Assembly: GCF_020076305.1 (NCBI RefSeq)
Contig: NZ_JAIQXE010000004.1
Location: forward strand, 310,001-374,000
Reading direction: 5' to 3'
DNA: 64,000 nucleotides
Source: Flavihumibacter profundi
GTDB lineage: Bacteria > Bacteroidota > Bacteroidia > Chitinophagales > Chitinophagaceae
A model generated the notes under the pieces. It made no database searches. It saw only the letters and a list, made by a program, of their open reading frames with translations, and was not told the DNA's origin. Shown here piece after piece: positions 1 to 9,654 of this stretch. The translations under genes and the position numbers were made by a program. How positions within the stretch are numbered: position 1 is the stretch's first letter; the number at the start of each line of letters is the position of its first letter.

Positions 1-1438
1 CCGGCAAACCAGTAACCGTATTTGTTATATTTCCCGTAACAATATGACCTGTATATTCGGGAATAAATTCAAACATGGATTTCTTTTGCTGAAGAATATC
101 TTCCCAGCGGAACCTGCGCCAGCCAAGGGTCAGCATGAGGTTATCTATTGCTTCTCCTGTGCCAACGCCATTACTATTAAAATAAAATCCGGGAGATTCT
201 ATTTTTCCTTCCAGGTCAGAACTTAACCACAGATAATTGTTTATATCAATATCACTTATTCCCTGCAGGGAATCAATTAGATAAACTGCCATGGACATAT
301 TGGCCAGAACCGGTTTCCCATCATTGCCAACAGATGAAATATCTACTTTTATTTTTTTTCGTAAATCATAGCCCGGCGCATCTAAAGTCGCACCTGCCTG
401 AAAAATTTGCTGAGGGTATTTAAAATATAACCGCTCGCATACGGGCCTTCTTTTCTCATCGAAAACCGTTAAATGATTAATACCATCCCCCAATTTGTTT
501 TTATTGATCAAAAATATCGCAGCGCCATCCTGAATTCTGCCGCTTAACGACAACTTTACAATACTCCGGGTGTGCGCAAACAGGTATACTCCGGATGATA
601 AGGAATTTCCGGATGGTTGCTGAACTGTAATTTTAATTTGGTTACTATCCGCTTCTTCGAGGTGCATGACATAGCCATTATTAAAGGCTGCCGGCAATTC
701 CTGCACAATTTTCTTTCCATTTGAAAATGTCAAAACAGCTTTATAAGTCTGGCCCATTTCAGGTGTCAGCATAAAATTGCCGATACCGAATTTTAGCGGT
801 TCACATTTTACAATAGTATCGGCTTTATTATTAAGGATAACGCCCTCACATTGTGCACCCTTGCCAGCCTGGTCTACTACCCTAAAAGCAATTTTGCTCT
901 GGATACCATTAACAAGATTGCCCCCTTCAGGAAAGAATTTTACATCAAAGCTATCTTTTTGCACAGGCGGTTCATCAACATATATTTTTTGGGAATTAAC
1001 AATTGTAACTGGTTTTTCAAAGAAATAATCAGCTCCAAAGTTTTTCATCCAATTAGTGTAGGCACGTAGCTTATAATTGCCCGAAATCAAAGAGAAAGGC
1101 AAATACAAAGAACCGTTACCAAAACCTTCTGATATTGATATTTTAGCCTGCAATACAGGCTTGTTTTTAGTATCAAGTACTTCTACATAGGCCACTTTAC
1201 TTATTCCAAGCGGAGCATGAAAAAAGGCATCTACAGCATATATTTTAAACCAGCAAATTTCCCCGGCCAGGTAAAATTCCTTGTCAGTATGCAAATAAAT
1301 CTTTTCCTGTAACTGATTTTGCCGGTATGCGTCAAACTGACTTTGCAATGAATCCTGCATAGTTGTTTGTGCAAGCATATGCATTACAAATAAATTTGTA
1401 AAAATAAATACAGAAAACATTTTGGCAGCGTAGGTCAT
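1..1438 (-). CDS. MG2/plug-type surface protein, 3' end outside window
   Basis: Reading the minus strand from an ATG at 1438 gives an open frame with no stop down to position 1, so the C-terminus lies beyond the left edge. The protein starts with a hydrophobic export signal (AAKMFSVFIFTNLFVMHMLAQ region). It then has a segment KIYLHTDKEFYLAGE, the usual opening of the alpha-2-macroglobulin-like MG2 domain in Bacteroidota surface proteins. Near the left edge it has the phrase LMLTLGWRRFRW, which is typical of these large MG2 proteins that go on to a TonB-plug-like domain. It begins 15 bases after the DUF4249 gene, so it probably closes the operon TonB receptor, DUF4249, MG2 protein. It resembles the protein at 33924-36419. 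The envelope location is well supported; the ligand is unknown. Confidence 0.8.
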   Translation of the reverse strand, partial: MTYAAKMFSVFIFTNLFVMHMLAQTTMQDSLQSQFDAYRQNQLQEKIYLHTDKEFYLAGEICWFKIYAVDAFFHAPLGISKVAYVEVLDTKNKPVLQAKISISEGFGNGSLYLPFSLISGNYKLRAYTNWMKNFGADYFFEKPVTIVNSQKIYVDEPPVQKDSFDVKFFPEGGNLVNGIQSKIAFRVVDQAGKGAQCEGVILNNKADTIVKCEPLKFGIGNFMLTPEMGQTYKAVLTFSNGKKIVQELPAAFNNGYVMHLEEADSNQIKITVQQPSGNSLSSGVYLFAHTRSIVKLSLSGRIQDGAAIFLINKNKLGDGINHLTVFDEKRRPVCERLYFKYPQQIFQAGATLDAPGYDLRKKIKVDISSVGNDGKPVLANMSMAVYLIDSLQGISDIDINNYLWLSSDLEGKIESPGFYFNSNGVGTGEAIDNLMLTLGWRRFRWEDILQQKKSMFEFIPEYTGHIVTGNITNTVTGLP

Positions 1439-1453
1439 AAATAATTTTTATAC

Positions 1454-2653
1454 TTACCTGGGCCAGAAAGATGGCCTGGTAGTGGTACCACCATTCATTG
1501 TACAATCCACACACTTCGGATCAGCCGCCATAAAGGTTACAATCCCGGTTGGACAGGGGCCATTTACACAGGGAGGTACACTAGTAGGAATTAACCCTAT
1601 TCCACTTGCTTTGATTGCTGCACTTGTATTATCAAGAGTATCCTGTTTGCAAAATGGCTCTTCATAATTCCAATCGGGTACTTCTTTATTACTTATAAAG
1701 ATCCTCTTTTCCTGGAAAGGGCAAATAGTGACATATCCAATAACCAGCTCGCTGGAATTGCTGACACAATGGATATTACCAATAAGCTCAGAAGGCTGTG
1801 CATCAAAAACAGATCCTGTTTTCTCTGTATTTTTTTTCATTCTTTCCAGGAATTCGTAACCCTCCTTGCTCCAGCTGTATTGTTTTACATTAATGCTATA
1901 CAAAACACTCAATTTATCAGAACCAGGTGGAATAAATACAATTGGGTGGTGAACTACATCTTTACTAAGTTTAGCTGTAGAAGCGATTAAGATGCCGGAA
2001 GATGGATTGTTTTGCCAGCAATAATATAAACTGGAATCATATAAACCCGTGTTGTAAGGAAACCGGAAAACAACATTATATTCATTTTCCCCCGATGGCA
2101 GGGTTGTTATTTCATATTTTAACGTTGACCCCAAAACTGAATGATACTCCCAGGTTTCTGAATATTCCCACTGGTAGTAACGGGTACTATCCTGTGGGTC
2201 ATGTGTGTCAACATATAACTGCGCCCCATTCATCTGGGCGCCGCTGTTTTCCCTTTTCCAGTTGATGCTGTCAATAGGGGGATTATTTTTTACGGCGGTG
2301 TAATCCGAAAGGTATTCTTTATCTTCTCTTGTTTTTATTCTTAGCCGGTATTTTATGTTGCCGTCTAAATTCAGGCCGGAAATTGTGTACCGGCCTTCAG
2401 GTAATCCCGTAAGTATATGTAAACTATTATCTTCACCCTCTATCATTACCTGCGCACCAGATTCAAATTGAATATTCCTGTTATCCAACTTAGTGGTTCG
2501 GCTTAATGTTATGTTAGTAGCACCCGGACCGCTGTTAATGGCTCCTTCAACTACCAGGTAGCCAGTTTCCGGGGAAATTACCGGCGATTCATATTTTTCC
2601 TTACAGCCTTCCACTGCCAGTAAAACAAATGCGCAAAAAAATAAATTTCTCAT
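1454..2653 (-). CDS. DUF4249 domain lipoprotein
   Basis: A 399-residue protein with a short hydrophobic leader ending in VEGC, a lipobox-like site that suggests a lipid-anchored outer-membrane protein. The following stretch (YLVVEGAINSGPGATNITLSR) has the look of DUF4249 proteins, which in Bacteroidota are encoded directly after TonB-dependent receptors and are thought to act as their surface partners, somewhat as SusD does for SusC. The C-terminal 70 residues carry several cysteines (CVNGPCP, CVDCTM) that may form disulfides. The gene starts 9 bases after the receptor stop, so the two are surely co-transcribed. The substrate is not known. The family call is by overall pattern and context. 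Confidence 0.78.
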   Translation of the reverse strand: MRNLFFCAFVLLAVEGCKEKYESPVISPETGYLVVEGAINSGPGATNITLSRTTKLDNRNIQFESGAQVMIEGEDNSLHILTGLPEGRYTISGLNLDGNIKYRLRIKTREDKEYLSDYTAVKNNPPIDSINWKRENSGAQMNGAQLYVDTHDPQDSTRYYQWEYSETWEYHSVLGSTLKYEITTLPSGENEYNVVFRFPYNTGLYDSSLYYCWQNNPSSGILIASTAKLSKDVVHHPIVFIPPGSDKLSVLYSINVKQYSWSKEGYEFLERMKKNTEKTGSVFDAQPSELIGNIHCVSNSSELVIGYVTICPFQEKRIFISNKEVPDWNYEEPFCKQDTLDNTSAAIKASGIGLIPTSVPPCVNGPCPTGIVTFMAADPKCVDCTMNGGTTTRPSFWPR

Positions 2654-2662
2654 GCTATTGTA

Positions 2663-5443
2663 TTAAAACCTGATATTAAAATTGACGTATGGTATGGCAT
2701 TCCCAAATATGGAAAGTTTATACCCATTAATGTTCCCGTTTTCAGAAACATAGTAAACAGAATAAGCATTCTTCCTTCCTGTCAAATTATATACGCCTAT
2801 CGTCCATGAATTATGTGTTTTTTGATACAATTTATGATTGCCTTCAATGTTCATCGAAAAATCGGTACGGAAATAATCCGGTATCCGATACGCATTCCTG
2901 TCTGCATATAAAGTGCGATAAGAACCTCCAAAATAAAATACCCCCATCGGGAGTGTAATCGGCCGGCCAGTGCTGTATGTGGCATTAAGGGAAATACTAA
3001 ACCGATGGCTGAAACGGTAATTGCCGATTAGTGTTATATCGTGTGGTTTATCATAATTTGATGGATACCACATCCCGTTATTGATGGTTTCCCCGGCTAA
3101 GGGATCATCCATTTTTAAAAACACTCTCGACCAGGTATAACTGATCCATCCATTTAATTTGCCTGATAATTTCTTAACAAGAACCTCCACGCCATATGCT
3201 TTCCCCCTGGTACCAAAAACATCTGTTTCAATATGATGGTTCATCACCAATTCAGCACCGCTTTTATAATCCAGGTAGTTATACATATTTTTATAGTATA
3301 CTTCAACCGATGTTTCGATAGTATTGGATTTGAAATTCTTATAAATACCTAATGAGATTTGATTACCATGTTGCGGTTTTATATTGGCATCGCTTAATTT
3401 CCATATATCAGTAGGTGCCATGGCTGCCGTATTGGACAGTGAATGAATATACTGCTGCTGTGTATTATATCCTGCCTTGATTGAAAAACTATCATTAAAA
3501 GCATACCTCAATGAAACCCTGTATTCCGGCGCACCATAGGTTTTAATTATTTCACCTTTTGGATAGGAAACCGTACTTATCATATTACTTTCTGTCCTGG
3601 GCAACCCCGGTGCATAGGTATTTACAGTTTGTGGTCCCAGGTAATTGAATAAACTATACCTTAATCCTCCATCAAGAGCAAAGGACCTGGTTATACTATA
3701 ATGGTCACTGACGTATACTCCGCTTTCTAATGCCTGCTCAGCGGGAATTTCGTCTGGCACTAATAATGAACTTTTCCCTATTGGCAGATAAGAACCGGGA
3801 TGCAGTTTATAATAAATTGAATTTATTCCGAAGTCGATGGTATGTTTATTGCTGAAGTAATAATTAAAATGTGCCTTAAGGTAAGCCTGGTTAATATCAA
3901 AGCCCAGTTCATTAGCGGTTTCCGGCACTTTTTTACTTGATATATTATAGGCATAATTGTCATATCCAACTGAAATGACGCTATTCAGTTTATTATTAAA
4001 AATATGCTTCAGCTTCACAGAAACGTTCTTATTTCCGTATCCATAAAGTGTATCACTGTTCAGATTAAACCGGTCATTACTTATATAACCACTTAAGTAG
4101 AGGGTATTTTTCTTGTTAAACTCATGTGTAATACTAAGGTTTACATCATAAAAGGAGGCCTTACTGTTTTTATATTGATCCGGCAACAGGTTTAACAGCC
4201 AGTTCGCATAAGTTGTACGTCCTCCTATTATAAATGAAGATTTGTCTTTTACCAAAGGGCCTTCTATATTCAGCCTGCTCGTCAGTAACCCAAGACCTGC
4301 AGAACCAGTAAATTTTTTATTATTCCCTTCCCTGCTGTTGACCGCCAGTACCGAAGATAACCGACCGCCATAACGTGCAGGAATGCTGCTTTTAAATAAT
4401 TCAACATCCTTAACCACTTCAGGATTAAATGCTGAAAACATCCCAAAGAAATGTGAGGGATTATAAATAGTTCCTTCATTAAATAAAATCAGGTTCTGGT
4501 CTGCGGAACCGCCCCTTACATTTAATCCCGTACTCGCCTCGCCAACTGTTTTTACTCCAGGCAGTGTCGTTACAGCCCTTAAAATATCAGCTTCACCAAA
4601 TACTACAGGCACTTGCTTAATGGCTTTAATATCCATTTTAAGGAGACCCATCTGCGTGCTTTTTACATTGCTTCTCTTTTCCGCAGAAATAACAACACCC
4701 TTTAGCGACATTACTGTTCCCTGCAAATCAATATTCATCTTCCCATCACTATATATTGCAATTTGACGCCTTGTATCTTTCATGCCTATACTCTGTATAT
4801 TCAATATATGACGGCCCTTTGGCAACGAAAGGGAATAGTATCCATATTGGTCTGTTGTAATACCTATTTTCGGTTTTTCAATATATACTGATGCCCCTGC
4901 GATTGCTTCGCCTGTTTTTGCATCCCTTACATAACCGGCAATGGTTACAACTGTTTGCGTATTATTTACAGATTTATCGCCAACAACATAAAGCTTGTTT
5001 TCTAGTCCGGCTATTTGTCCGGGACCCATTTCTTCTTTTCCTGTAGTGTCAATTATACCTGGTTGCTGAGGTTTATTTTTATCCTTCCGGCCTGTAATAA
5101 AAAAATCGCGGGGAAGCACCAGATTAAGCGCCTGTCCCTTAGTAATAAAAATATGCCCCTGATCATCTATCGCATATTTTAAATCTGTCCCGGCAAATGC
5201 CTGGTCCAATACTTTTCTTAATGGCTGGTGGTTTGCGGTAATATTTATGATAACACTGTCAAGTTGTGCAGTATCGAAATAAAAATGAAATCCGGTTTGC
5301 TTTTCCAACTGGCTGATAAATTCCCTGGCAGGTATATTTTTAAATTCAGCAGTAACAGGAAACGAAGTATCCGATTGGCCAAAAGACTTCAGGCAAAATA
5401 AAATACCCAAAAAAATAAATACAAATATTTTGCGCTGATTCAT
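2663..5443 (-). CDS. TonB-dependent outer-membrane receptor with STN domain
   Basis: A 926-residue receptor. A signal peptide (IFLGILFCLKSFGQ) is followed by a secretin/TonB N-terminal (STN) domain at about residues 30-105, a carboxypeptidase-regulatory-like beta sandwich at about 165-245 (GYVRDAKTGEAIAGASVYI), a plug at about 265-380 (ADILRAVTTLPGVKT and LNVRGGSADQNLILFNEG) and a beta barrel ending in VNFNIRF. The barrel imports a ligand using TonB energy. An STN domain usually means signalling to a FecR-type anti-sigma factor, but no sigma or FecR gene lies next to it here. It heads the operon with DUF4249 and the MG2 protein. The ligand cannot be read from sequence. Confidence 0.9.
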   Translation of the reverse strand: MNQRKIFVFIFLGILFCLKSFGQSDTSFPVTAEFKNIPAREFISQLEKQTGFHFYFDTAQLDSVIINITANHQPLRKVLDQAFAGTDLKYAIDDQGHIFITKGQALNLVLPRDFFITGRKDKNKPQQPGIIDTTGKEEMGPGQIAGLENKLYVVGDKSVNNTQTVVTIAGYVRDAKTGEAIAGASVYIEKPKIGITTDQYGYYSLSLPKGRHILNIQSIGMKDTRRQIAIYSDGKMNIDLQGTVMSLKGVVISAEKRSNVKSTQMGLLKMDIKAIKQVPVVFGEADILRAVTTLPGVKTVGEASTGLNVRGGSADQNLILFNEGTIYNPSHFFGMFSAFNPEVVKDVELFKSSIPARYGGRLSSVLAVNSREGNNKKFTGSAGLGLLTSRLNIEGPLVKDKSSFIIGGRTTYANWLLNLLPDQYKNSKASFYDVNLSITHEFNKKNTLYLSGYISNDRFNLNSDTLYGYGNKNVSVKLKHIFNNKLNSVISVGYDNYAYNISSKKVPETANELGFDINQAYLKAHFNYYFSNKHTIDFGINSIYYKLHPGSYLPIGKSSLLVPDEIPAEQALESGVYVSDHYSITRSFALDGGLRYSLFNYLGPQTVNTYAPGLPRTESNMISTVSYPKGEIIKTYGAPEYRVSLRYAFNDSFSIKAGYNTQQQYIHSLSNTAAMAPTDIWKLSDANIKPQHGNQISLGIYKNFKSNTIETSVEVYYKNMYNYLDYKSGAELVMNHHIETDVFGTRGKAYGVEVLVKKLSGKLNGWISYTWSRVFLKMDDPLAGETINNGMWYPSNYDKPHDITLIGNYRFSHRFSISLNATYSTGRPITLPMGVFYFGGSYRTLYADRNAYRIPDYFRTDFSMNIEGNHKLYQKTHNSWTIGVYNLTGRKNAYSVYYVSENGNINGYKLSIFGNAIPYVNFNIRF

Positions 5444-5482
5444 GTATTAATATTCATGCATTGGGGATATAGTTAATCTGTT

Positions 5483-6232
5483 CTATTTTGATGGCTGGTC
5501 ATAATAGGCAGACACTTTTACAATCAGGCTTTCCTTATCATCACTAAAACTTAAACCATTGCTTTTAATATAGTCCCGGATTTCCTTTTTCTTTTCTTTA
5601 TAAATATCCAGCAAATCATTTTTCCTGTTAACCAGGTAATATTTGCCATCTTTTTTTATATAGAAATACTGCTTCACTTTTATATATCGAAGTATCCCTT
5701 CGTCTGAAGTGATTTCCGTAAATATGGATTTCACTTCCTGCTTAAATACGCTCACATTGCCCTTATACAAAACATTGTAAAATCCTTCTGAACTTAAAAT
5801 CGGACTGTCCAGGCTGTCTTTAACTATGCGAATGAAGTCCCTGTCAGACAACCTAAACCGGGATATTCTTTCACTGGACAATTGTATCCTTTGAATACCA
5901 TTCTGGATTATAAGTACATCAGCCACCTCATCATAAAGCATTTGTACATCAGGGTAATAAACATTATCATACACAATTGAACCGCCACTTAATACATCAG
6001 TATAAAAAAAAGGATGGCCTTCTTTAAATGTAAAAGGGTATCCCAAAAACTGACGTCCGTTAAACAGCCTGGATTGTTCGCCGATGGATTGTTGAAAAAA
6101 TACTATTGTATTATTAATAGCTTTCTGGTAAAAAACACTGTCACCTGCTGATAACTGCGCATTTACAAGCTGGGCAAAAATGAAAAATGAAGTAATGAGT
6201 AATAATAATCTACTCATAACAAGTCTTTTCAT
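5483..6232 (-). CDS. Secreted protein of unknown function
   Basis: A 249-residue protein with a clear signal peptide (LLLLITSFFIFAQLVNAQ). The mature part is rich in beta-strand-like and charged stretches (FYTDVLSGGSIVYDNVYYPDVQ; KVKQYFYIKKDGKYYLVNRKN). I do not recognise a named domain. It ends 39 bases upstream of the TonB receptor and reads the same way, so it may be the first gene of that operon. A periplasmic or surface role is inferred from the signal peptide only. Confidence 0.75.
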   Translation of the reverse strand: MKRLVMSRLLLLITSFFIFAQLVNAQLSAGDSVFYQKAINNTIVFFQQSIGEQSRLFNGRQFLGYPFTFKEGHPFFYTDVLSGGSIVYDNVYYPDVQMLYDEVADVLIIQNGIQRIQLSSERISRFRLSDRDFIRIVKDSLDSPILSSEGFYNVLYKGNVSVFKQEVKSIFTEITSDEGILRYIKVKQYFYIKKDGKYYLVNRKNDLLDIYKEKKKEIRDYIKSNGLSFSDDKESLIVKVSAYYDQPSK

Positions 6233-6324
6233 GCAGTAGTTTTTAATTGCCTTATTTCCCCTCTGGTGTAAATATCCTGGCTGAGTTCCTTATGGAAATA
6301 TAATTCATTAAAACCAGCTTTTTA

Positions 6325-7449
6325 CTATAACAATAACTTAATGAAGCACCTTCTCCTTTTATGGCTTTCCGTTTCATAATACTTCCACAAAGCCTGGATC
6401 TGGTGGTTGGTTTCAAGTTCAGGGCTAGCTTCGGCGAAGTGTACACCATTTTTTATGTATGAAAGATTGATTTCATTCATTATAATTGCATTCACTCCTT
6501 TATTTTGTAAATCAGGTCTCACGGCAACCAGGTACAAATCTGCTAAAGTGTTCTTTTTAAGGGCCAGCAACAAATACAAAAATCCTAATGGGAAAAGTTT
6601 TCCATTTGCTTTTTGCAAAGCCCTGGACAGCGAGGGCATTGTGATCCCAAAGGCAGCCAGCTTTCCTTCCCTGTCTTTTACAATGGTTACATAATCTGGC
6701 CTTATAAAAGAAAAGTATTGGTTTGTGTAGTACTTAATTTGCTTTTCAGTCAATTCAACAACTCCATGGAGATTAGCATAAGCCTGGTTGATCAGTTGGA
6801 AAACCTCTGTAGCATAAGGCCGTATCTCCTTTGCCTTATTCACTTTAACTACACTGAGGCCTAATCTCTCTGTTACTATTTTAGCCATCTGCCTGATTTT
6901 ATCAGGGACTTCTCCAGGCACTTTGATCCTGAATTCTAGCCAATCCACTTCTTTTTTATACCCTAAATCCTGGAGATACGCTGGATAATAAGGGTAATTG
7001 TATATTGTAGCAAGCATGCCTAACTGGTCGAAACCTTCAATAAGCATTCCTGCGCGATCCATATCTGTAAAACCCATCGGGCCCTGGATTGCGTCCAGAT
7101 TCCTGGCTTTACCCCAGTTCTCTACCTCTGTTAACAAGGCGGAAGCTATTTTTTTGTCTTCTTCAAAATCCAGCCACCCAAAACGGATATAGTTTTTTTC
7201 CCATTTCCTGATGGAGGCATGATTTATAATACCGGCAATCCTCCCAACTACTTTTTTATTCTTTAAGGCAAGCCAATACCTTGCCTCACAGTATTCGAAA
7301 GCAGGATTTTTTTCTTTGCTTAAAGTGGCATATTCATCAAACTGTAACGGAGGCACAAAACAACTGTTGCCTTTATACAGCTGGTAAGGGAATTTTATAA
7401 AAGCCTTCAATTCCTTTTTAGTCGTTACCTCTTTTATTTGAATGTCCAT
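6325..7449 (-). CDS. GNAT-superfamily-like acyltransferase
   Basis: A 374-residue cytoplasmic protein without a signal peptide. The N-terminal half (KFPYQLYKGNSCFVPPL, then EARYWLALKNKKVVGRIAGI) and the C-terminal half (LADLYLVAVRPDLQNKGVNA) resemble the duplicated GNAT-like proteins common in Bacteroidota. The second half has the acetyl-CoA loop context VRPDLQNKGVN, a degenerate Q/RxxGxG/A motif. No substrate is known for this group. It is separated from the next gene downstream by about 90 bases. The fold call is fairly sure; the enzymatic role is not. Confidence 0.72.
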   Translation of the reverse strand: MDIQIKEVTTKKELKAFIKFPYQLYKGNSCFVPPLQFDEYATLSKEKNPAFEYCEARYWLALKNKKVVGRIAGIINHASIRKWEKNYIRFGWLDFEEDKKIASALLTEVENWGKARNLDAIQGPMGFTDMDRAGMLIEGFDQLGMLATIYNYPYYPAYLQDLGYKKEVDWLEFRIKVPGEVPDKIRQMAKIVTERLGLSVVKVNKAKEIRPYATEVFQLINQAYANLHGVVELTEKQIKYYTNQYFSFIRPDYVTIVKDREGKLAAFGITMPSLSRALQKANGKLFPLGFLYLLLALKKNTLADLYLVAVRPDLQNKGVNAIIMNEINLSYIKNGVHFAEASPELETNHQIQALWKYYETESHKRRRCFIKLLL

Positions 7450-7488
7450 GATATTTACTGCATGCGATGTGGGGTTTGGTGCTGCAAT

Positions 7489-9375
7489 TTACCTGGGTCC
7501 AACTAAGAATTTCCTGGTTACAACAATGTTCTCTTTACGTATTTGTAGAATATACAAACCTTGGTGCAGGTCAGATACATTCAACCTGAACTGGTTCTGG
7601 CCGCTAATGGCACTCACTTTTTTCATGGTTAATTCCCGCCCGGTAAGGTCAATCACCCGAAGTTCAACATCACCGGATTTATCAGCCGGATAATTAATAA
7701 CCATGGTTTGGTTTACAGGATTTGGATAAATGGAAAAGCCTGTTAAGGTTGTATTATTCATCCAGGCCAATTCTTCCGTTGGACTGGGTGAATTCGGGTT
7801 GCTGGCATGTGCTGGAACAGCACCCGCTCCTGCATTAATCGGAATATATTCGAAATTGATCAATGCCAGTCCATTGGAATTTGTAAGAACAGGCACTGCA
7901 GTATTGTCGTGCCCCCTGTAACTTATACTAACCGGGTTAGTTGTTGTTCCCGCAACACGGGTGAAATTCACTAAAACATTATTTCCACTAAGAGATACTG
8001 AACTTATAGAATAATTTCCGCCATCTAACCTGAACAAACTACTGAGATCACCGTTGATCGTAAAAACCGAGGACTGGTTTTTCAGGGTCAAACTTACCTG
8101 GCTGGCAATACCAGGGGAACTGACTGCAGAAAAGGCAGCTGATTGCGGTTCAGGTGATTCAATACTGGCTGGAAATGAATTATCCCGGTATAAATCCCGG
8201 AGAATTAAGGGACTCATCCAGTCACCAATATTTTTATATCCGTTTACAAACTTGTAATGGCAATAATTGATATCATCACCATCAAATAACTGGATTGTAT
8301 TTGCCACACTCAGGGTTTGGATTTCATTTGATTCCTTATCCAGTTGCCTTTGCGCCTCCTGAATCTTCAGGCAGCTGTCAGCACTTGACATGCCGCATCC
8401 ATACCTAATCTGGATAATATAAAACTTCGATAAACCTGGGTAATCGGCTTTCCAATCTCTGACCAACTCTTTGAAAGCAGCCTTATATTGCTCAGTGGTA
8501 AGCTGGATACTGCTAAGGGAGCCCAATACATCAGATTCCCCCTGGTACCAAATTACCCCGCGGATATTTCTTTGCAACCCGGCTTCCCGGATCCTGTTTA
8601 AAAGCCTGCCATAATTTGTATTAGGATCAACATGATCAGCATCATTCCTTGAGAAATAAGATATTGGTGCTCCAAGCGCAGCGCCATTAAAAATTGCTAT
8701 CGGTATTTTTCTTGCTCCAGCAATATTTGAAGCCATCCGCATACCCCACTGGCCAAGGCTTCCGTCAACATCTGGCCAGGAGTTACCCATACCAATAAAC
8801 CAGGCTTTTGTATATGAACTGGTCGGACTTGCACTTCCGTAAACCCGTACAAAATTACGGTAGGGAGAATTTGCCGGGTCGTCGGCATCATTTTCTGCGG
8901 TTAAAGTATACCGCGCATTAGCAGCTGCATTTGACTGTCCCTGGATAATATAGGCATCTCCTGCAACTATATTATCAGCGGACGCGATCAATATCTCTTT
9001 GTCCTTTCCTTTATCATTTTTAACACCAACTAGACTGAATGAATAACTGGCCAGTTCTGCTATAATTTCATTATTAAACTCATACACCCCATACCCATGC
9101 TCGTTATGCTTAAACTTAATTGTTGTTGTTCTTTGGAGAACATTGTTGCGGTACTGTTTTAGCCTGATTTCCGGATAACCCAAAGATCTCTTTAGCATTC
9201 CTGAAATGTGCACATGCGCCCTGTTGGTGACAATATTCCTCGGATACAACTGGTACTCTTTCGGAAAATCAATTACCTGGGCAAGAACCGGTATAGTTGA
9301 TAGGGTTAAGCATAAGAAAAGTGAAAAGCACCTGATAAAAAGATGATTAGTACGTAGATAAGTCTTCATAGCCAT
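7489..9375 (-). CDS. T9SS-exported sialate O-acetylesterase-like SGNH esterase
   Basis: A carbohydrate esterase with a signal peptide (SLFLCLTLSTIPVLAQ), a SASA/SGNH-type catalytic region with the serine block IIQGQSNAAANARY and the partner block GVIWYQGESDV, then a beta-sandwich spacer and a C-terminal type IX sorting domain (FSIYPNPVNQTMVINYP ... GLYILQIRK). It should remove acetyl groups from sugars at the cell surface or outside. The frame opens with a TTG at 9384, but the ATG at 9375 (or 9369) fits the signal peptide better, so I chose 9375. It is divergent from the sugar operon that starts at 9655, with about 280 bases between, so the two may share a control region. Its sorting domain shows that the host has a type IX system. 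Confidence 0.86.
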   Translation of the reverse strand: MAMKTYLRTNHLFIRCFSLFLCLTLSTIPVLAQVIDFPKEYQLYPRNIVTNRAHVHISGMLKRSLGYPEIRLKQYRNNVLQRTTTIKFKHNEHGYGVYEFNNEIIAELASYSFSLVGVKNDKGKDKEILIASADNIVAGDAYIIQGQSNAAANARYTLTAENDADDPANSPYRNFVRVYGSASPTSSYTKAWFIGMGNSWPDVDGSLGQWGMRMASNIAGARKIPIAIFNGAALGAPISYFSRNDADHVDPNTNYGRLLNRIREAGLQRNIRGVIWYQGESDVLGSLSSIQLTTEQYKAAFKELVRDWKADYPGLSKFYIIQIRYGCGMSSADSCLKIQEAQRQLDKESNEIQTLSVANTIQLFDGDDINYCHYKFVNGYKNIGDWMSPLILRDLYRDNSFPASIESPEPQSAAFSAVSSPGIASQVSLTLKNQSSVFTINGDLSSLFRLDGGNYSISSVSLSGNNVLVNFTRVAGTTTNPVSISYRGHDNTAVPVLTNSNGLALINFEYIPINAGAGAVPAHASNPNSPSPTEELAWMNNTTLTGFSIYPNPVNQTMVINYPADKSGDVELRVIDLTGRELTMKKVSAISGQNQFRLNVSDLHQGLYILQIRKENIVVTRKFLVGPR

Positions 9376-9654
9376 ATGTTTCAATAGTTAAGGAAAAATG
9401 ACAGTAATTGATACTGGCTTAACAAGGAACGACCAGGGTGCTCAGAAGGATATGAATATGTTGCGTCTGTTTCAGGAGTAGATATGTTGGGCAAGTTACC
9501 TATTCGACTTCATATTTAAAAGGAACCTCCTTTTTCTTTTACATAAATTGTACTATAATACCGATTATTCCTGTTTTTTTACCCGAAAATCCAATATCAC
9601 AAGAGAGAGTCAATGGTCGGTTTTTAATCCAATTACATTTTTTATATTCAGCCA

